Origin: AC-32 sp963719275
GTDB taxonomy: Bacteria; Actinomycetota; Thermoleophilia; Gaiellales; Gaiellaceae
Length of the DNA: 64,000 bases
Direction: 5' to 3'
Assembly (NCBI GenBank): GCA_963719275.1
Contig: CAVRBT010000023.1
Location: 3,121-67,120, forward strand
Part shown: positions 1-8,441 of the stretch, one piece after another
Numbering within the stretch: the first letter of the stretch is position 1
How the letters are laid out: the number at the start of each line of letters is the position of its first letter
Position numbers and translations under genes: made by a program
Notes under the pieces: model-generated
What the model saw: only the letters and a program-made list of their open reading frames with translations
Databases searched by the model: none
What the model was told of the DNA's origin: nothing

Positions 1-2
1 GC

Positions 3-2432
3 GGCGAGCCCTCGCAGCTGCCGCTGCCGCTGCGGCGCATCGCCGAGCGGCTAGGGGCGAGCGGCGTGCTGCAGCTTCCCGTCCGAGACGCGACGGGCGA
101 GCTCGTCGGGTCGCTCGAGCTGTTGCGCCGTCGGAGCGACTTCGGCAAGCGCGAGCGACGGCTCGCGGCGGCGGCCACTGAGAACGTCGCGCTCGCGCGC
201 CGCGCGTTCGCGAGCGGCGACTCGGCTGTCACGGCGCCGGATCTCCTTGGCCTGGCAGGCGACGCGCTCGCGGCGGGCTCCGACGAAACGCGTGCGGCCG
301 ACCAGGTCGCGACACTCGCGGCCGAGGCGGCCGGAGCCCGCGCCTGCCTCGTGTGGCGCTACGAGCCGCAGGGCCCGGTGCTGTCCGCGCTGTCGGGAAG
401 CGCGCTCGAGACCTCCGCGGGCCTCGACGCACTGCAGCGCTCGCGCGGCGGCCCCGGTTCGCTCTCACTCGAACCGGCCGAGGCCGGCGGCGCGCTCGTG
501 ACGCTGCAGCTCGGCGAGCCGCCGCAGGGCGCGCTGCAGCTCCTGCTCGACGAGGAGCCGGCTCCCGACGATCCGCTGCTCGAGGGCCTCGTTATCTTCG
601 CCGTGCGCGCAGCCCACGCGCTGCGAGCAGGGAAGCGGCAGGAGACGCTGGCCGTAGAGCTCGAGCGTACTCGGGCGCTGCTGACGATCGTCGGCCAGGC
701 AATCGCGCAGCTCTCCCTCGCGCACACGCTCGAGACCGCGATCGAGCACGTCTCGGAGCTGCTCGGCGCCGAGCGGCTCGCCGTTTACCTGCCGGAGGAG
801 CAGGAACAGCGGCTCGAGCCGGCGGCGGAGCGCGGTCTCACAGGTCCGCACGTCCGGGTGGCTGAGCGGCTGCTCGAGCTGCTGCTCGGCCCGGCCCGCG
901 GCCGCGGGTTGCTCGTGATTCCGTACGCAGCCACCGACACGAGGCTCACAGGCGTTCAGGATGTGCTCGAGGAGATCGGCATCGAGGGGGCGATGGCGCT
1001 CCCGCTCCGCGCGCACGACGAGTTGATCGGCCTGCTCGCGGTCTATCCGGACGCAGGCCGCGAGCTGACCGAGAACGAGGAAGCGCTGTTGCTGAACCTC
1101 GCCGCCCAGCTCGCGGTCGCCGTGGAGAACGCGCGCCTGCACGAGCGCACGAAGCGCGCCGACGAGGCGCGGCGGGAGGCGCTCGAGGCCGAGCGCGAGG
1201 TCTCGCGGCGCCTGTCCGCGCTCTACGAGATCTCGCGAGCGTTCTCCGAGAGCCTCTCGCTCGACGAGACCCTGGACGCGGTGACGCGCACGATCGTGGA
1301 GACGCTGCACGTGGACGCGGCCGTCTTGCGCATGCCCGACCCGCGCGGCGACGCGCTCGTCCCGGTTGCCCTGCACGTGCCCGACGAGCGCCTGCGGGAG
1401 TCGATGCGCGCGATCCTCTCCCTGCCGCAGCCGCTGACGCCGGTGCCGCCGCGCGCGTTTCGCAGCGGTCATGCGGTCGTCCTCGACGGGCGGACGGCGA
1501 AGGCGCTCGGCGGCGCACACGAGCCGCTGGTGCCGTTCCTCGAGCGCGGCTCCTCGGCAGCGGTGATCCCGCTTGTGACGCAGGCCGAGATCCTCGGCAC
1601 GCTGACGCTCGTCTCGCTCGACCCCGACCGGCCGATCGAGGCCGAGGTGCTCGACGCGGCGACGTCGATCGCCGGCCAGGCCGCGCTCGCCCTCGACAAC
1701 GCGCGCCTCTACCAGCAGCAGAAGCAGTTCGCCGACTCGATGCAGCACTCGCTCCTGCCGCGCTCGAGCCCGCAGGCCCAGGGCCTCGACGTAGGCGACG
1801 TCTACGCGTCCTCGGCCCGGATGGAGGTGGGGGGCGACGTGTACGACTTCCTCGAGCTCGGCGACGACCAGCTCGCGGTCGTGCTCGGCGACGTCACCGG
1901 CCACGGGATCGACGCCGCGGCCGACATGGCGATGGCGAAGTTCGTCTTCCGCTCGCTCGCGCGCGAGCATTCCGAGCCCGGGGACTTCCTGCGCGCTGCG
2001 AACGAGGTCGTGCTCGAGGAGATCGCGGAGGGCAAGTTCATCACGATGCTGTTCGTCACCGCCGACGGGAAGAGCGGCGGCCTCGCCTGCGCCAGCGCGG
2101 GGCACCCGCCGCCGCGAATCGTGCGGGCGAGCGGTGGTGCGCCGGAGCCGCTAGGCGTGCGCGGCCTTGCCCTCGGGATCGCCGGGCAGCAGGACTACCC
2201 GGCCGAGAGCGTGCGCCTGGAGCCAGGCGACGCCGCGGTGCTCTTCACCGACGGGCTGCTCGAGGCTCGTCGGGACGGCGAGCTCTACGGCGAGGAACGC
2301 CTCGACGCGGCGCTCCTCGCGAGCGCGTCGCTGACGGCGCAGGAGCTAGCGGAGGCGGTGGTCGAGGACTGCCGCGCCTTTGCCGGCGAGCTGGCGGACG
2401 ACTGCGCGGTCGTCGTCCTCAAGCGCGCGTGA
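3..2432 (+). CDS. GAF-domain SpoIIE/PP2C-type serine phosphatase, 5' end outside window
   Basis: The reading frame is open from the window edge, so the N-terminus is missing and 809 residues are visible. It shows about three GAF-like sensor regions (roughly residues 80-190, 225-375 and 405-565 of the visible part) joined by charged helices. A C-terminal PP2C_SIG/SpoIIE phosphatase domain has the metal-site motifs GGDVYDF, GDVTGHGIDAA and FTDGLLEARRDG. RsbU-type proteins of this layout dephosphorylate anti-sigma antagonists in the cytoplasm after ligand or redox sensing. The specific partner is not visible here. The stop overlaps the next gene by 4 bp. Confidence 0.9.
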   Translation, partial: GEPSQLPLPLRRIAERLGASGVLQLPVRDATGELVGSLELLRRRSDFGKRERRLAAAATENVALARRAFASGDSAVTAPDLLGLAGDALAAGSDETRAADQVATLAAEAAGARACLVWRYEPQGPVLSALSGSALETSAGLDALQRSRGGPGSLSLEPAEAGGALVTLQLGEPPQGALQLLLDEEPAPDDPLLEGLVIFAVRAAHALRAGKRQETLAVELERTRALLTIVGQAIAQLSLAHTLETAIEHVSELLGAERLAVYLPEEQEQRLEPAAERGLTGPHVRVAERLLELLLGPARGRGLLVIPYAATDTRLTGVQDVLEEIGIEGAMALPLRAHDELIGLLAVYPDAGRELTENEEALLLNLAAQLAVAVENARLHERTKRADEARREALEAEREVSRRLSALYEISRAFSESLSLDETLDAVTRTIVETLHVDAAVLRMPDPRGDALVPVALHVPDERLRESMRAILSLPQPLTPVPPRAFRSGHAVVLDGRTAKALGGAHEPLVPFLERGSSAAVIPLVTQAEILGTLTLVSLDPDRPIEAEVLDAATSIAGQAALALDNARLYQQQKQFADSMQHSLLPRSSPQAQGLDVGDVYASSARMEVGGDVYDFLELGDDQLAVVLGDVTGHGIDAAADMAMAKFVFRSLAREHSEPGDFLRAANEVVLEEIAEGKFITMLFVTADGKSGGLACASAGHPPPRIVRASGGAPEPLGVRGLALGIAGQQDYPAESVRLEPGDAAVLFTDGLLEARRDGELYGEERLDAALLASASLTAQELAEAVVEDCRAFAGELADDCAVVVLKRA

Positions 2433-3130
2433 TCGACCTCGGGCGGCGCGACGGCCGCCTGCTGCGGATCGGCCACCGCGGCGCGGCGGCGCTCGCGCCG
2501 GCGAACTCGCTCGAGGCGATCGCGCTCGCGGTCGAGCTCGGCTGCGACCTCGTGGAGTTCGACGTGCACGCCGTCCACGGCGCGCTCGTCGTCGTCCACG
2601 ACCGCCCGCAGGCGGCGCAAGACCTGCCGTCGCTCGACGAGGTGCTCGAGTTCCTCCGCGCCACCCGCGCGGGTGTCCACCTCGACCTCAAGGCTCGCGG
2701 TGCCGAGCCCGCGGTCTCAGCGGCGCTGCGGCGGCACTGCGTCGTCGACCGGACCGTCGTGAGCTCGTTCCGCGCCGCGACGCTCCGGGCGCTCAACGGC
2801 GTCGAGCCCGCGCTGCGGCTCGGCAAGACGTACCCGCAGGACCGCACCGGCCTCACGAAGAACCCGATCTTCCACCCGCCCGCGCGCGTCGTGGTGAAGG
2901 CGCTCAAGCGGGCGCTGCCGCACAGGATCGGCGCGCTCCTGCGATCGGCGCGCGCAACGGCGGCGGTGCTCTACTGGGAGGTGATCACCCCTGCGGTGGT
3001 CGCGCGCTGCCACGCGCTGGGGGCGCCGGTGCTCGCCTGGACGGTGGACGATCCGGAGGTCGTGCGGTGGCTCGACCGCCTCGGCGTGGACGGCGTCGTG
3101 ACGAACGATCCCCGCATTTTCGGTGGCTAG
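2429..3130 (+). CDS. Glycerophosphodiester phosphodiesterase family protein
   Basis: This 233-residue protein has the GDPD pattern: GHRGA near residue 15, VEFDVH near residue 42 and VVHDR near residue 53. These carry the catalytic His pair and the acidic metal ligands. The family hydrolyses glycerophosphodiesters to glycerol 3-phosphate and an alcohol. No signal peptide is seen, so it is probably cytoplasmic. The GTG start overlaps the previous stop as GTGA, suggesting translational coupling. The substrate cannot be predicted. Confidence 0.9.
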   Translation: MIDLGRRDGRLLRIGHRGAAALAPANSLEAIALAVELGCDLVEFDVHAVHGALVVVHDRPQAAQDLPSLDEVLEFLRATRAGVHLDLKARGAEPAVSAALRRHCVVDRTVVSSFRAATLRALNGVEPALRLGKTYPQDRTGLTKNPIFHPPARVVVKALKRALPHRIGALLRSARATAAVLYWEVITPAVVARCHALGAPVLAWTVDDPEVVRWLDRLGVDGVVTNDPRIFGG

Positions 3131-3142
3131 ACTCTCGGCGCG

Positions 3143-4126
3143 ATGCGAAAAGCGGCTCTCGCAGTCCTGTTTGTGCTCGGTCTCCTTGCCGCCGGCGGCC
3201 TCTCCGCGGGCGTCGTCGCGGCGACCACGTCCACGGGCACGACCACCACGGCGCCGCAGCTGATTGCGCCGGGCGTGACCATCTCCGGCGTCGACGTCGG
3301 GAACTTCACCGAGGACGAGGCGTTCCAGGCCGTGACGGAGTCGTTCGCGCGCCCGCTCGCGCTCGCCGTGCCGCGCCACCGCCTCGCGGTCGCCCCCGAG
3401 AGGATCGGTGCGATGGCCGCTGTCCGCGCCGCGGTGAAGCGCGCACGCGCGGCTTCCGCGGGCACGGAGCTGAAGCTCCGCGTGATCCTCAGCCGCCGCG
3501 GCACGAAGCGCTACCTCGACGCGGTCGCGAAGCGCTTCGACCGGAAGCCGGTCGACTCGAAGCTTTTCCTGCGCGGCCTGCGCCCGCAGGTGACGAAGCC
3601 GCGGGCCGGCCGCGCGCTGCGGCAGACGCGCGCGATGGACGCGATCTTTACCGCGCTCGTCACAAATACGAGGCCGCTCCTGAACCTGCAGTTCGCGCCG
3701 CTCGAGCCGACGGTGACGCCCGGCTCCTTCGGCCCGGTGATCGTGATCCGGCGCGGCTCGAACCGGCTCTACCTCTACAAGGGTGCGCGGCCCTGGCGCG
3801 TCTTCGGCGTCGCGACCGGCCAGTCGCGGTACCCGACGCCGCTCGGCCGCTGGCACATAGTCGTCAAGTGGCGCAATCCCTGGTGGTACCCGCCGAGCTC
3901 CGACTGGGCGAAGGGTCAGAAGCCGATCCCGCCGGGCCCGGGGAACCCGCTCGGCACGCGCTGGATGGGGCTCTCGGCGAGCGGCGTGGGCATGCACGGC
4001 ACTCCCGACGACGCGTCGATCGGCTACTCCGCTTCGCACGGTTGCATCCGGATGCACATCTCCGACGCGGAGTGGCTGTTCAACCACGTCACGATCGGGA
4101 CGACGGTTTTCATCGTCTCGGCATGA
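3143..4126 (+). CDS. L,D-transpeptidase (YkuD) with N-terminal VanW/PG-binding-like region
   Basis: The protein has 327 residues. An N-terminal signal or anchor segment (about residues 3-25) is followed by a GVTISGVDVGN-type peptidoglycan-binding module. The YkuD catalytic domain spans about residues 195-327 and contains the conserved HG...SHGCIRM motif with the nucleophilic Cys. Such enzymes make 3-3 cross-links in peptidoglycan outside the membrane. A TAGACT box at 3128-3133 lies only 9 nt before the ATG, suggesting a leaderless transcript. The tlpA-like gene follows after 1 nt. Confidence 0.92.
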   Translation: MRKAALAVLFVLGLLAAGGLSAGVVAATTSTGTTTTAPQLIAPGVTISGVDVGNFTEDEAFQAVTESFARPLALAVPRHRLAVAPERIGAMAAVRAAVKRARAASAGTELKLRVILSRRGTKRYLDAVAKRFDRKPVDSKLFLRGLRPQVTKPRAGRALRQTRAMDAIFTALVTNTRPLLNLQFAPLEPTVTPGSFGPVIVIRRGSNRLYLYKGARPWRVFGVATGQSRYPTPLGRWHIVVKWRNPWWYPPSSDWAKGQKPIPPGPGNPLGTRWMGLSASGVGMHGTPDDASIGYSASHGCIRMHISDAEWLFNHVTIGTTVFIVSA

Positions 4127-4127
4127 G

Positions 4128-4661
4128 ATGACCGCACGGCTGAAGCTCGGCGCGCAGGTGTTGGCCGTCGGGCTCGTCGCCCTGCTGCTGGCGCTGCTCG
4201 TGTGGAAGCTCGTCCACGGCAGCGGGGCGAAGGCCAAGGTTGGCAGCGAGGCGCCGAACTTCACGCTCAACCGGATCGACGAACCGGGGACGCTGCAGCT
4301 CGCGTCGCTACGCGGCAAGGTCGTGGTGTTGAACTTCTGGGCGTCCTGGTGCTATCCGTGCAAGCAAGAGGCGCCGGCGCTCGCGGCCGCGGCCAAGCGG
4401 TACGACGGCGAGGCGGTCGTGCTGGGCGTTGACGTGAACGACTTCGCCGGCGACGCGCGGAAGTTCGCCCGCAAGTACGGCCTGCGCTACCCCCTCGTGC
4501 ACGACAACCACAACGTGACGTCGCCGAAGTACGGCCTGACGGGACTGCCGGAGACGTTCTTCATCGACCGCAAGGGCACGGTCGTCGAACACGTGCCCGG
4601 CGAGGTGAAGGCGTCGGACATCCAGGCCGGTGTCAAGCGGGCGCTGCGGTCGCGCTCGTGA
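4128..4661 (+). CDS. Membrane-anchored TlpA/ResA-like thiol-disulfide oxidoreductase
   Basis: This 177-residue protein has one N-terminal membrane segment (about residues 8-27) and an extracytoplasmic thioredoxin fold with the redox motif WCYPC. The later GLPETFFID segment supplies the cis-Pro region. ResA/CcmG-type proteins reduce the haem-binding cysteines of apocytochrome c. The two following genes encode CcmH-like and CcdA proteins, which supports this role. The start overlaps the next gene at its 3' end (GTGA). Confidence 0.9.
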   Translation: MTARLKLGAQVLAVGLVALLLALLVWKLVHGSGAKAKVGSEAPNFTLNRIDEPGTLQLASLRGKVVVLNFWASWCYPCKQEAPALAAAAKRYDGEAVVLGVDVNDFAGDARKFARKYGLRYPLVHDNHNVTSPKYGLTGLPETFFIDRKGTVVEHVPGEVKASDIQAGVKRALRSRS

Positions 4662-5116
4662 AGGCGTTCGTCATCGCCCTCGTCGCCCTCGTGCTCGCCG
4701 CGCCGGCGGGGGCCAGCGAGCGGCACCCGACCCTGAGCGAGCTCGAGGGGCAGCTCATGTGCCCGATCTGCGAGGGCGAGACGCTGGCCCAGTCGGACTC
4801 GCCGGCGGCGCAGCGGATCAAGGCGTACATCCAGGTGCGCATCTCGCAGGGCGCGACTCGCAGCGAGATCAAGCGCGAGCTCGTCCAGCAGTGGGGCACG
4901 CGGATCCTCGCCGCGCCACCGCGCCACGGCTTCGACCTCCTTGCCTGGCTGCTTCCGATCTTGGGCGTCGTCGGCGGCGCGGCCGTGATCGGCGTGCTGG
5001 CCTGGCGCTGGTCCCGCACGCGGGAGCCCGCGGACCAGTGGACGCTGACGGCGCGCCCGCTCGGGTCGGAGGAGGAGCGCCGGCTGGACGAGGAGCTGCG
5101 CCGTTTCGATGGCTGA
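4658..5116 (+). CDS. CcmH-like cytochrome c maturation protein
   Basis: The 152-residue protein has a signal peptide (about residues 1-18) and the family motif LMCPICEG, whose CxxC handles apocytochrome haem-site thiols. A membrane helix lies near residues 90-110, and the short tail is acidic. The GTG start overlaps the tlpA-like stop by 4 bp, and the ccdA start lies 8 bp inside this gene. A single-anchor CcmH beside CcdA and ResA is a common actinobacterial arrangement. Confidence 0.9.
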   Translation: MKAFVIALVALVLAAPAGASERHPTLSELEGQLMCPICEGETLAQSDSPAAQRIKAYIQVRISQGATRSEIKRELVQQWGTRILAAPPRHGFDLLAWLLPILGVVGGAAVIGVLAWRWSRTREPADQWTLTARPLGSEEERRLDEELRRFDG

Positions 5117-5819
5117 ACGCCTGGTCGCGGCGTTTGCGGCCGGGCTCGTCTCGATCGCGTTCCCGTGTGTCCTGCCGCTGGTGCCGGGCTACCTCTCGGC
5201 GATCTCGTCGGTCGAGGTCGAGCGGCTGGGCGAGCGCGGGGTCGCGCGGAGGATCGTCACGGCGAGCGTGCCCTTCGCGGCGGGCTTCACGGTCGTGTTC
5301 GTGGTGCTCGGCGCAGCTGCCGCGGCACTCGGCGGGTGGGTCGACCAGGAGACGCGGACGAAGCTCGCGGGATTCGTGCTCGTCGTGCTCGGCCTTGCGT
5401 TCGCGGGGCTGCTGCCGTGGCCGGAGCGGATGATCGCTCCGGGCGCGCTCTCGCGGGCGCGGGCGAGCGGCTCGCGGGCGCTGCTCGGCGCCGCGTTCGC
5501 GGTCTGCGCGGCGCCGTGCGTGGGCGTCGTGCTCGGCGCGATCCTGGCGCTGGCGGCGGACTCGAGGACGGTTGTCCGCGGCTGCATCCTGCTCGCCGCG
5601 TACTCGCTCGGGATCACGGTTGCCTTCGTCGCGATCGGGATCGCGTTCGGGCACGCGATGTCGGCCTTCCGGTGGGTGCGGAACCACTACGACTGGATCC
5701 GGCTCGCGAGCGGCCTCACGCTGGTGGCGCTCGGGTTGCTCCTGTTCTTCAACCGCAACTGGTGGCTGAACGTCGCCGTGCAGCGCTTCCTGGACGCAAT
5801 CGGGCTCGACCAGCTCTAG
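5109..5819 (+). CDS. ccdA: CcdA-type transmembrane thiol reductant carrier
   Basis: This 236-residue polytopic protein has about six membrane helices and the paired Cys/Pro motifs FPCVLPLVPGY (helix 1) and CAAPCVGVVLG (helix 4). CcdA/DsbD-beta proteins pass electrons from cytoplasmic thioredoxin to extracytoplasmic ResA/CcmH. It overlaps the end of the CcmH gene by 8 bp. Its stop overlaps by 4 bp the stop of the convergent DUF309 gene. Confidence 0.92.
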   Translation: MAERLVAAFAAGLVSIAFPCVLPLVPGYLSAISSVEVERLGERGVARRIVTASVPFAAGFTVVFVVLGAAAAALGGWVDQETRTKLAGFVLVVLGLAFAGLLPWPERMIAPGALSRARASGSRALLGAAFAVCAAPCVGVVLGAILALAADSRTVVRGCILLAAYSLGITVAFVAIGIAFGHAMSAFRWVRNHYDWIRLASGLTLVALGLLLFFNRNWWLNVAVQRFLDAIGLDQL

Positions 5820-6139
5820 ACGTGTGGCGGTGGGAGCTCTAGCGACCCGCTCGCGATGACGCGCTCTGCCTCCTCGACGCGCGCGAGGGTGGCAGCAACG
5901 TCGACTCCACGGTGCTCCGGCGCGAACGGCCCGAGCCGCCGCGCGGCCTTCGCGAGCTGCCGCTCGCAGCCCACGCGGTTGCCGCGCCCGGCCTGGTACC
6001 ACGCGACCGCGACGTGGACGAGCCCCTGGTAGAAGTCGCGCTCCTGCGGCTCGGAGGCGCGCCAGACGTCCTCCAGCACCTCGTGCGCGGCGAAGTACTC
6101 CCCGCGGCGGATGAGCTCGAGCCCTTCCTCGAGGCTCAC
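5816..6139 (-). CDS. DUF309 family protein
   Basis: The 107-residue all-helical protein matches the DUF309 pattern: EYFAAHEVLEDVWR near the N-terminus, then FYQGLVHVAVAWYQAGRGN. The family has no established biochemical role; the conserved E, H and Y residues suggest a small binding pocket. The GTG start overlaps the PPOX gene stop as GTGA, so the two are probably co-translated. Reading upstream of this GTG in the same frame gives low-complexity shadow sequence, so this start is preferred. Confidence 0.85.
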   Translation of the reverse strand: MSLEEGLELIRRGEYFAAHEVLEDVWRASEPQERDFYQGLVHVAVAWYQAGRGNRVGCERQLAKAARRLGPFAPEHRGVDVAATLARVEEAERVIASGSLELPPPHV

Positions 6140-6525
6140 CACGCGTGCCAGCGCTCGACCTCGACCCAGGCGCTGACGCGGCGGCTCTCGCGGTCGCGGA
6201 ACGGCCGGCCGGTGTAGTGCCGTGCGAGCCGATCGATGTCCTCCAGCTCCGTGTCGTCGACCAGCTCCGCCACGCAGCCGTCGAGGTTCACCTGCCGGTA
6301 CCAGCTCTCGGCGTCGAGCACCGTCAGCGACAGGCGCGGTTCCCGGCGCAGGAACCCGAGCCTGGCCCGGCTCTCGTCCATGTTCAACAGCACCCGTGAG
6401 CCGTCCCACAGGTACCAGGTCGCGACGGAGTGCGGCGAGCCGTCGGGCCGCACCGTCGCGACGACGGCCGGGTTGGGCCGGCGCAGGAGTTCGTCGATGT
6501 CGGGTGGGAACGGGAGCCCCGGCAC
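6136..6525 (-). CDS. PPOX-class (split-barrel) F420-dependent oxidoreductase-like protein
   Basis: This 129-residue protein shows the pyridoxamine-5'-phosphate-oxidase-like split-barrel pattern: PAVVATVRPDGSPHSVATWYLW, then LLNMDESRARLGFLRREPRLSLTV. Actinobacterial proteins of this size commonly bind F420 or flavin and reduce small substrates. The cofactor here is inferred from the family, not shown. The GTG start begins a two-gene unit with the DUF309 gene. Confidence 0.85.
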   Translation of the reverse strand: MPGLPFPPDIDELLRRPNPAVVATVRPDGSPHSVATWYLWDGSRVLLNMDESRARLGFLRREPRLSLTVLDAESWYRQVNLDGCVAELVDDTELEDIDRLARHYTGRPFRDRESRRVSAWVEVERWHAW

Positions 6526-6589
6526 GGCGACGTTCGTATCAGATTCGAGGCCGTTGGAGCGGCGGCGAAACAGTGGTACGTTTGCGCCC

Positions 6590-6895
6590 GTGGCGACGAT
6601 CCTGCTGGTGGGGGTCGATCTCTTCTTCCGGGGGAAGCTGGAGGGCCTTCTGCCGGGCCACCACCTGACGACGACCGCAAGCGTCGACCCACCCGACTGC
6701 GTGATCGCGGACGTGGCGCGGATCGACCCGGACGAGGTCGCGGACGCCTACCCGGAGGTGCCGCTCCTCGGCTTCACGAACCACACCGACACCGAGGGCC
6801 TGCGCCGCGCGCACGAGGCGGGGTTCGACCAGGTGGTCGCCAAATCGGCCCTCGACGAGCGCGCAAAGGACCTCGTCGAAGACTTGACGGGCTGA
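6590..6895 (+). CDS. Small receiver-like protein
   Basis: The 101-residue protein resembles a stand-alone CheY-like receiver. A short beta-strand ILLVGVD is followed by DCVIADVARIDPDEV, where the phosphoacceptor Asp would lie, and then LLGFTNHTD and VVAKS with the conserved Lys. The N-terminal acidic pair is weak, so it may be a pseudo-receiver. The GTG start has a TACGTT box 7 nt upstream. No output domain or kinase is adjacent. Confidence 0.7.
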   Translation: MATILLVGVDLFFRGKLEGLLPGHHLTTTASVDPPDCVIADVARIDPDEVADAYPEVPLLGFTNHTDTEGLRRAHEAGFDQVVAKSALDERAKDLVEDLTG

Positions 6896-6923
6896 GCCAC
6901 AACCGTCAGTAGACTGCGCGCCC

Positions 6924-7229
6924 GTGACGTACATCATCGCCGAGCCCTGCATCGACATCAAAGACCTCTCGTGCGTGGACGTCTGCCCCGTCGACTGCAT
7001 CCACGAGTTCGAGCGGATCCTGATCATCGACCCCGAGGAGTGCATCGACTGCGGCGCCTGCGAGCCGGAGTGCCCGGTCGAGGCGATCTTCCCGGAGGAC
7101 GCCCTGCCGGCGAAGTGGGAGGCGTTCGTGAAGATCAACTACGCCTACGGTGACGGCGCCGACGTGATCAACAAGCTCACCGACGAGTACGCCGAAGAGC
7201 ACAACGTCCAGAACCCACCGCTCGAGTAG
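6924..7229 (+). CDS. fdxA: Ferredoxin, 7Fe/8Fe type
   Basis: The 101-residue protein has two cluster-binding stretches: CIDIKDLSCVDVCPVDCI, then ECIDCGACEPECPVEAIF. This is the FdxA-type pattern of one [3Fe-4S] and one [4Fe-4S] cluster. The acidic C-terminal half (AKWEAFVKINY...) is typical of long actinobacterial ferredoxins. It is a cytoplasmic electron carrier. A TAGACT box at 6910-6915 stands 8 nt before the GTG, so the mRNA is probably leaderless. Confidence 0.95.
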   Translation: MTYIIAEPCIDIKDLSCVDVCPVDCIHEFERILIIDPEECIDCGACEPECPVEAIFPEDALPAKWEAFVKINYAYGDGADVINKLTDEYAEEHNVQNPPLE

Positions 7230-7287
7230 GGCGTTAGAAAGCGCGCTCGGCGGGCAAGCGGTCCCTGACGACACGAGGAGGGATCGA

Positions 7288-7623
7288 ATGCCTCAGCGTG
7301 CATGGAGCAACAAGCGCGAACGCCAGTACGAGCACATCAAGGACAGTGCGAAGAAGCGCGGCGCGTCGACCAGGCGCGCCAAGGAGATCGCTGCGCGGAC
7401 GGTCAACAAGGAGCGCGCGCAAACGGGCGAGGCCCGACAGGCTTCGCGCACGTCGGTTCGCGACACGCGGCCCAGCCGCGGTGGCGGCCGGCGCTCGGGC
7501 ACGAACCGGCCGAAGGGGCGGACGAAGGAGCAGCTCTACAACGAGGCCAAGAACCTGAACGTCCCGGGCCGCTCGAAGATGAGCAAGCAGCAGCTCCAGC
7601 GGGCGGTCGACGCCAGGAAGTAG
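7288..7623 (+). CDS. Basic Rho-N/SAP-like small protein ('plasmid stabilization'-like)
   Basis: This 111-residue, very basic protein starts MPQRAWSNKRERQYEHIK. It contains a central Arg/Ser/Gly-rich linker and ends with KEQLYNEAKNLNVPGRSKMSKQQLQRAV, which resembles a Rho N-terminal/SAP-type helix-turn-helix nucleic-acid-binding motif. Similar proteins are widely annotated as plasmid stabilization proteins without proof. A good Shine-Dalgarno (GAGGAGGG) precedes the ATG. DNA or RNA binding is an inference from composition. Confidence 0.8.
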   Translation: MPQRAWSNKRERQYEHIKDSAKKRGASTRRAKEIAARTVNKERAQTGEARQASRTSVRDTRPSRGGGRRSGTNRPKGRTKEQLYNEAKNLNVPGRSKMSKQQLQRAVDARK

Positions 7624-7644
7624 CCCGTCGGTAAGCTCCCGCGC

Positions 7645-8343
7645 GTGACGCCGGAGACGCTCGACCACGTCGCGCTCTGGGTCGCGGATCGCGGCCCGAT
7701 CGCCGATTTCGTCACCTCCCGCGTCGGGATGCACGTCGTCGACCGGACGGACGCCTTCACGCTCGTCGGGTCGGACGCGCGGCGCGGGAAGCTGACGCTG
7801 TTCGAGGCCGGGGGGCCGCGCGAACGCGGCGCGCTCAAGCACGTCGCGCTGCGGGTCTCGCGCCTCGACGACGCGCTGCGCGGCCTCGAGGGCGTCGAGG
7901 TCGAGCAGCCGCGCGCGGGGGAGGCGTACTTCGACGTCAACGAGGGACTGCGGCTCGGGCTCGTGGAGGCGCCGACCGAGGTCGACTACGACCTCGACCA
8001 CACCGCCCTGTTCTCGCGCTCGCCGGTGCAGACGGCGCGAGAGTACGAGCAACTCGGGTTCTCGAGAGCCTCGGCGGGACCGTCCGGCGCTCCTCGCGTG
8101 GAGGTCGGTGGCGCGTACGTCGAGTTCCACGAGGGCGACCCGGGCAACCCCGAGCGGCCGCTGCTGAACCACCTGGCGGTTCTGGTCGACTCGGCGGACG
8201 AGCACATCCAGGAGGCGCGCGAGCTCGGGATCGAGATCGCCGACATCGTGGACGCGGCGAACACGTACGCGGTGTTCGTCTGGGGCCCCGAGCGCGTCAA
8301 GGTCGAGTACGTCGAGCACAAGCCGACCTTCTCGCTGACTTAG
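7645..8343 (+). CDS. VOC (glyoxalase/dioxygenase fold) protein, two modules
   Basis: The 232-residue protein contains two VOC modules: TLDHVALWVADRG with a later ALKHVALRV, and VDYDLDHTALFSR with LNHLAVLVDSADEH. The His and Glu ligands (for example AYVEFHEG and KVEYVEHK) are at the expected ends of the modules. The reaction cannot be named. The GTG start has a TAAGCT box 7 nt upstream. Two-hairpin repeat copy A lies immediately downstream. Confidence 0.85.
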   Translation: MTPETLDHVALWVADRGPIADFVTSRVGMHVVDRTDAFTLVGSDARRGKLTLFEAGGPRERGALKHVALRVSRLDDALRGLEGVEVEQPRAGEAYFDVNEGLRLGLVEAPTEVDYDLDHTALFSRSPVQTAREYEQLGFSRASAGPSGAPRVEVGGAYVEFHEGDPGNPERPLLNHLAVLVDSADEHIQEARELGIEIADIVDAANTYAVFVWGPERVKVEYVEHKPTFSLT

Positions 8344-8375
8344 TGCGGTTGCGACGATGCAGACGTCCCGTTCGG

Positions 8376-8441
8376 TCATTTCAGACGGACGCGTGAGCCA
8401 AGCTCACGCGTCCTGACGTCGGCATCGCAGGCGACGCCTCA
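8376..8441. repeat. Interspersed two-hairpin repeat, copy A
   Basis: Shared core: CATTTCAGACGGACG, then a GC-rich palindrome (GACGCGTGAGC/GCTCACGCGTC), then GGCATCGCAGGCGACGCC, which is itself an imperfect hairpin. The same order of elements occurs at 9850-9916, at 11102-11166 and, inverted, at 22222-22296. It fills the space between the VOC gene and the FAD oxidoreductase start. Confidence 0.8.

Noticed and set aside
465..2105. Long minus-strand open frame under the phosphatase gene
   Set aside because: It is a high-GC shadow frame rich in Arg/Leu/Glu with no domain logic. The plus strand encodes clear GAF and SpoIIE motifs.
2717..4318. 533-codon minus-strand open frame across GDPD and transpeptidase genes
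   Set aside because: Composition is that of an antisense shadow; both plus-strand genes have intact catalytic motifs.
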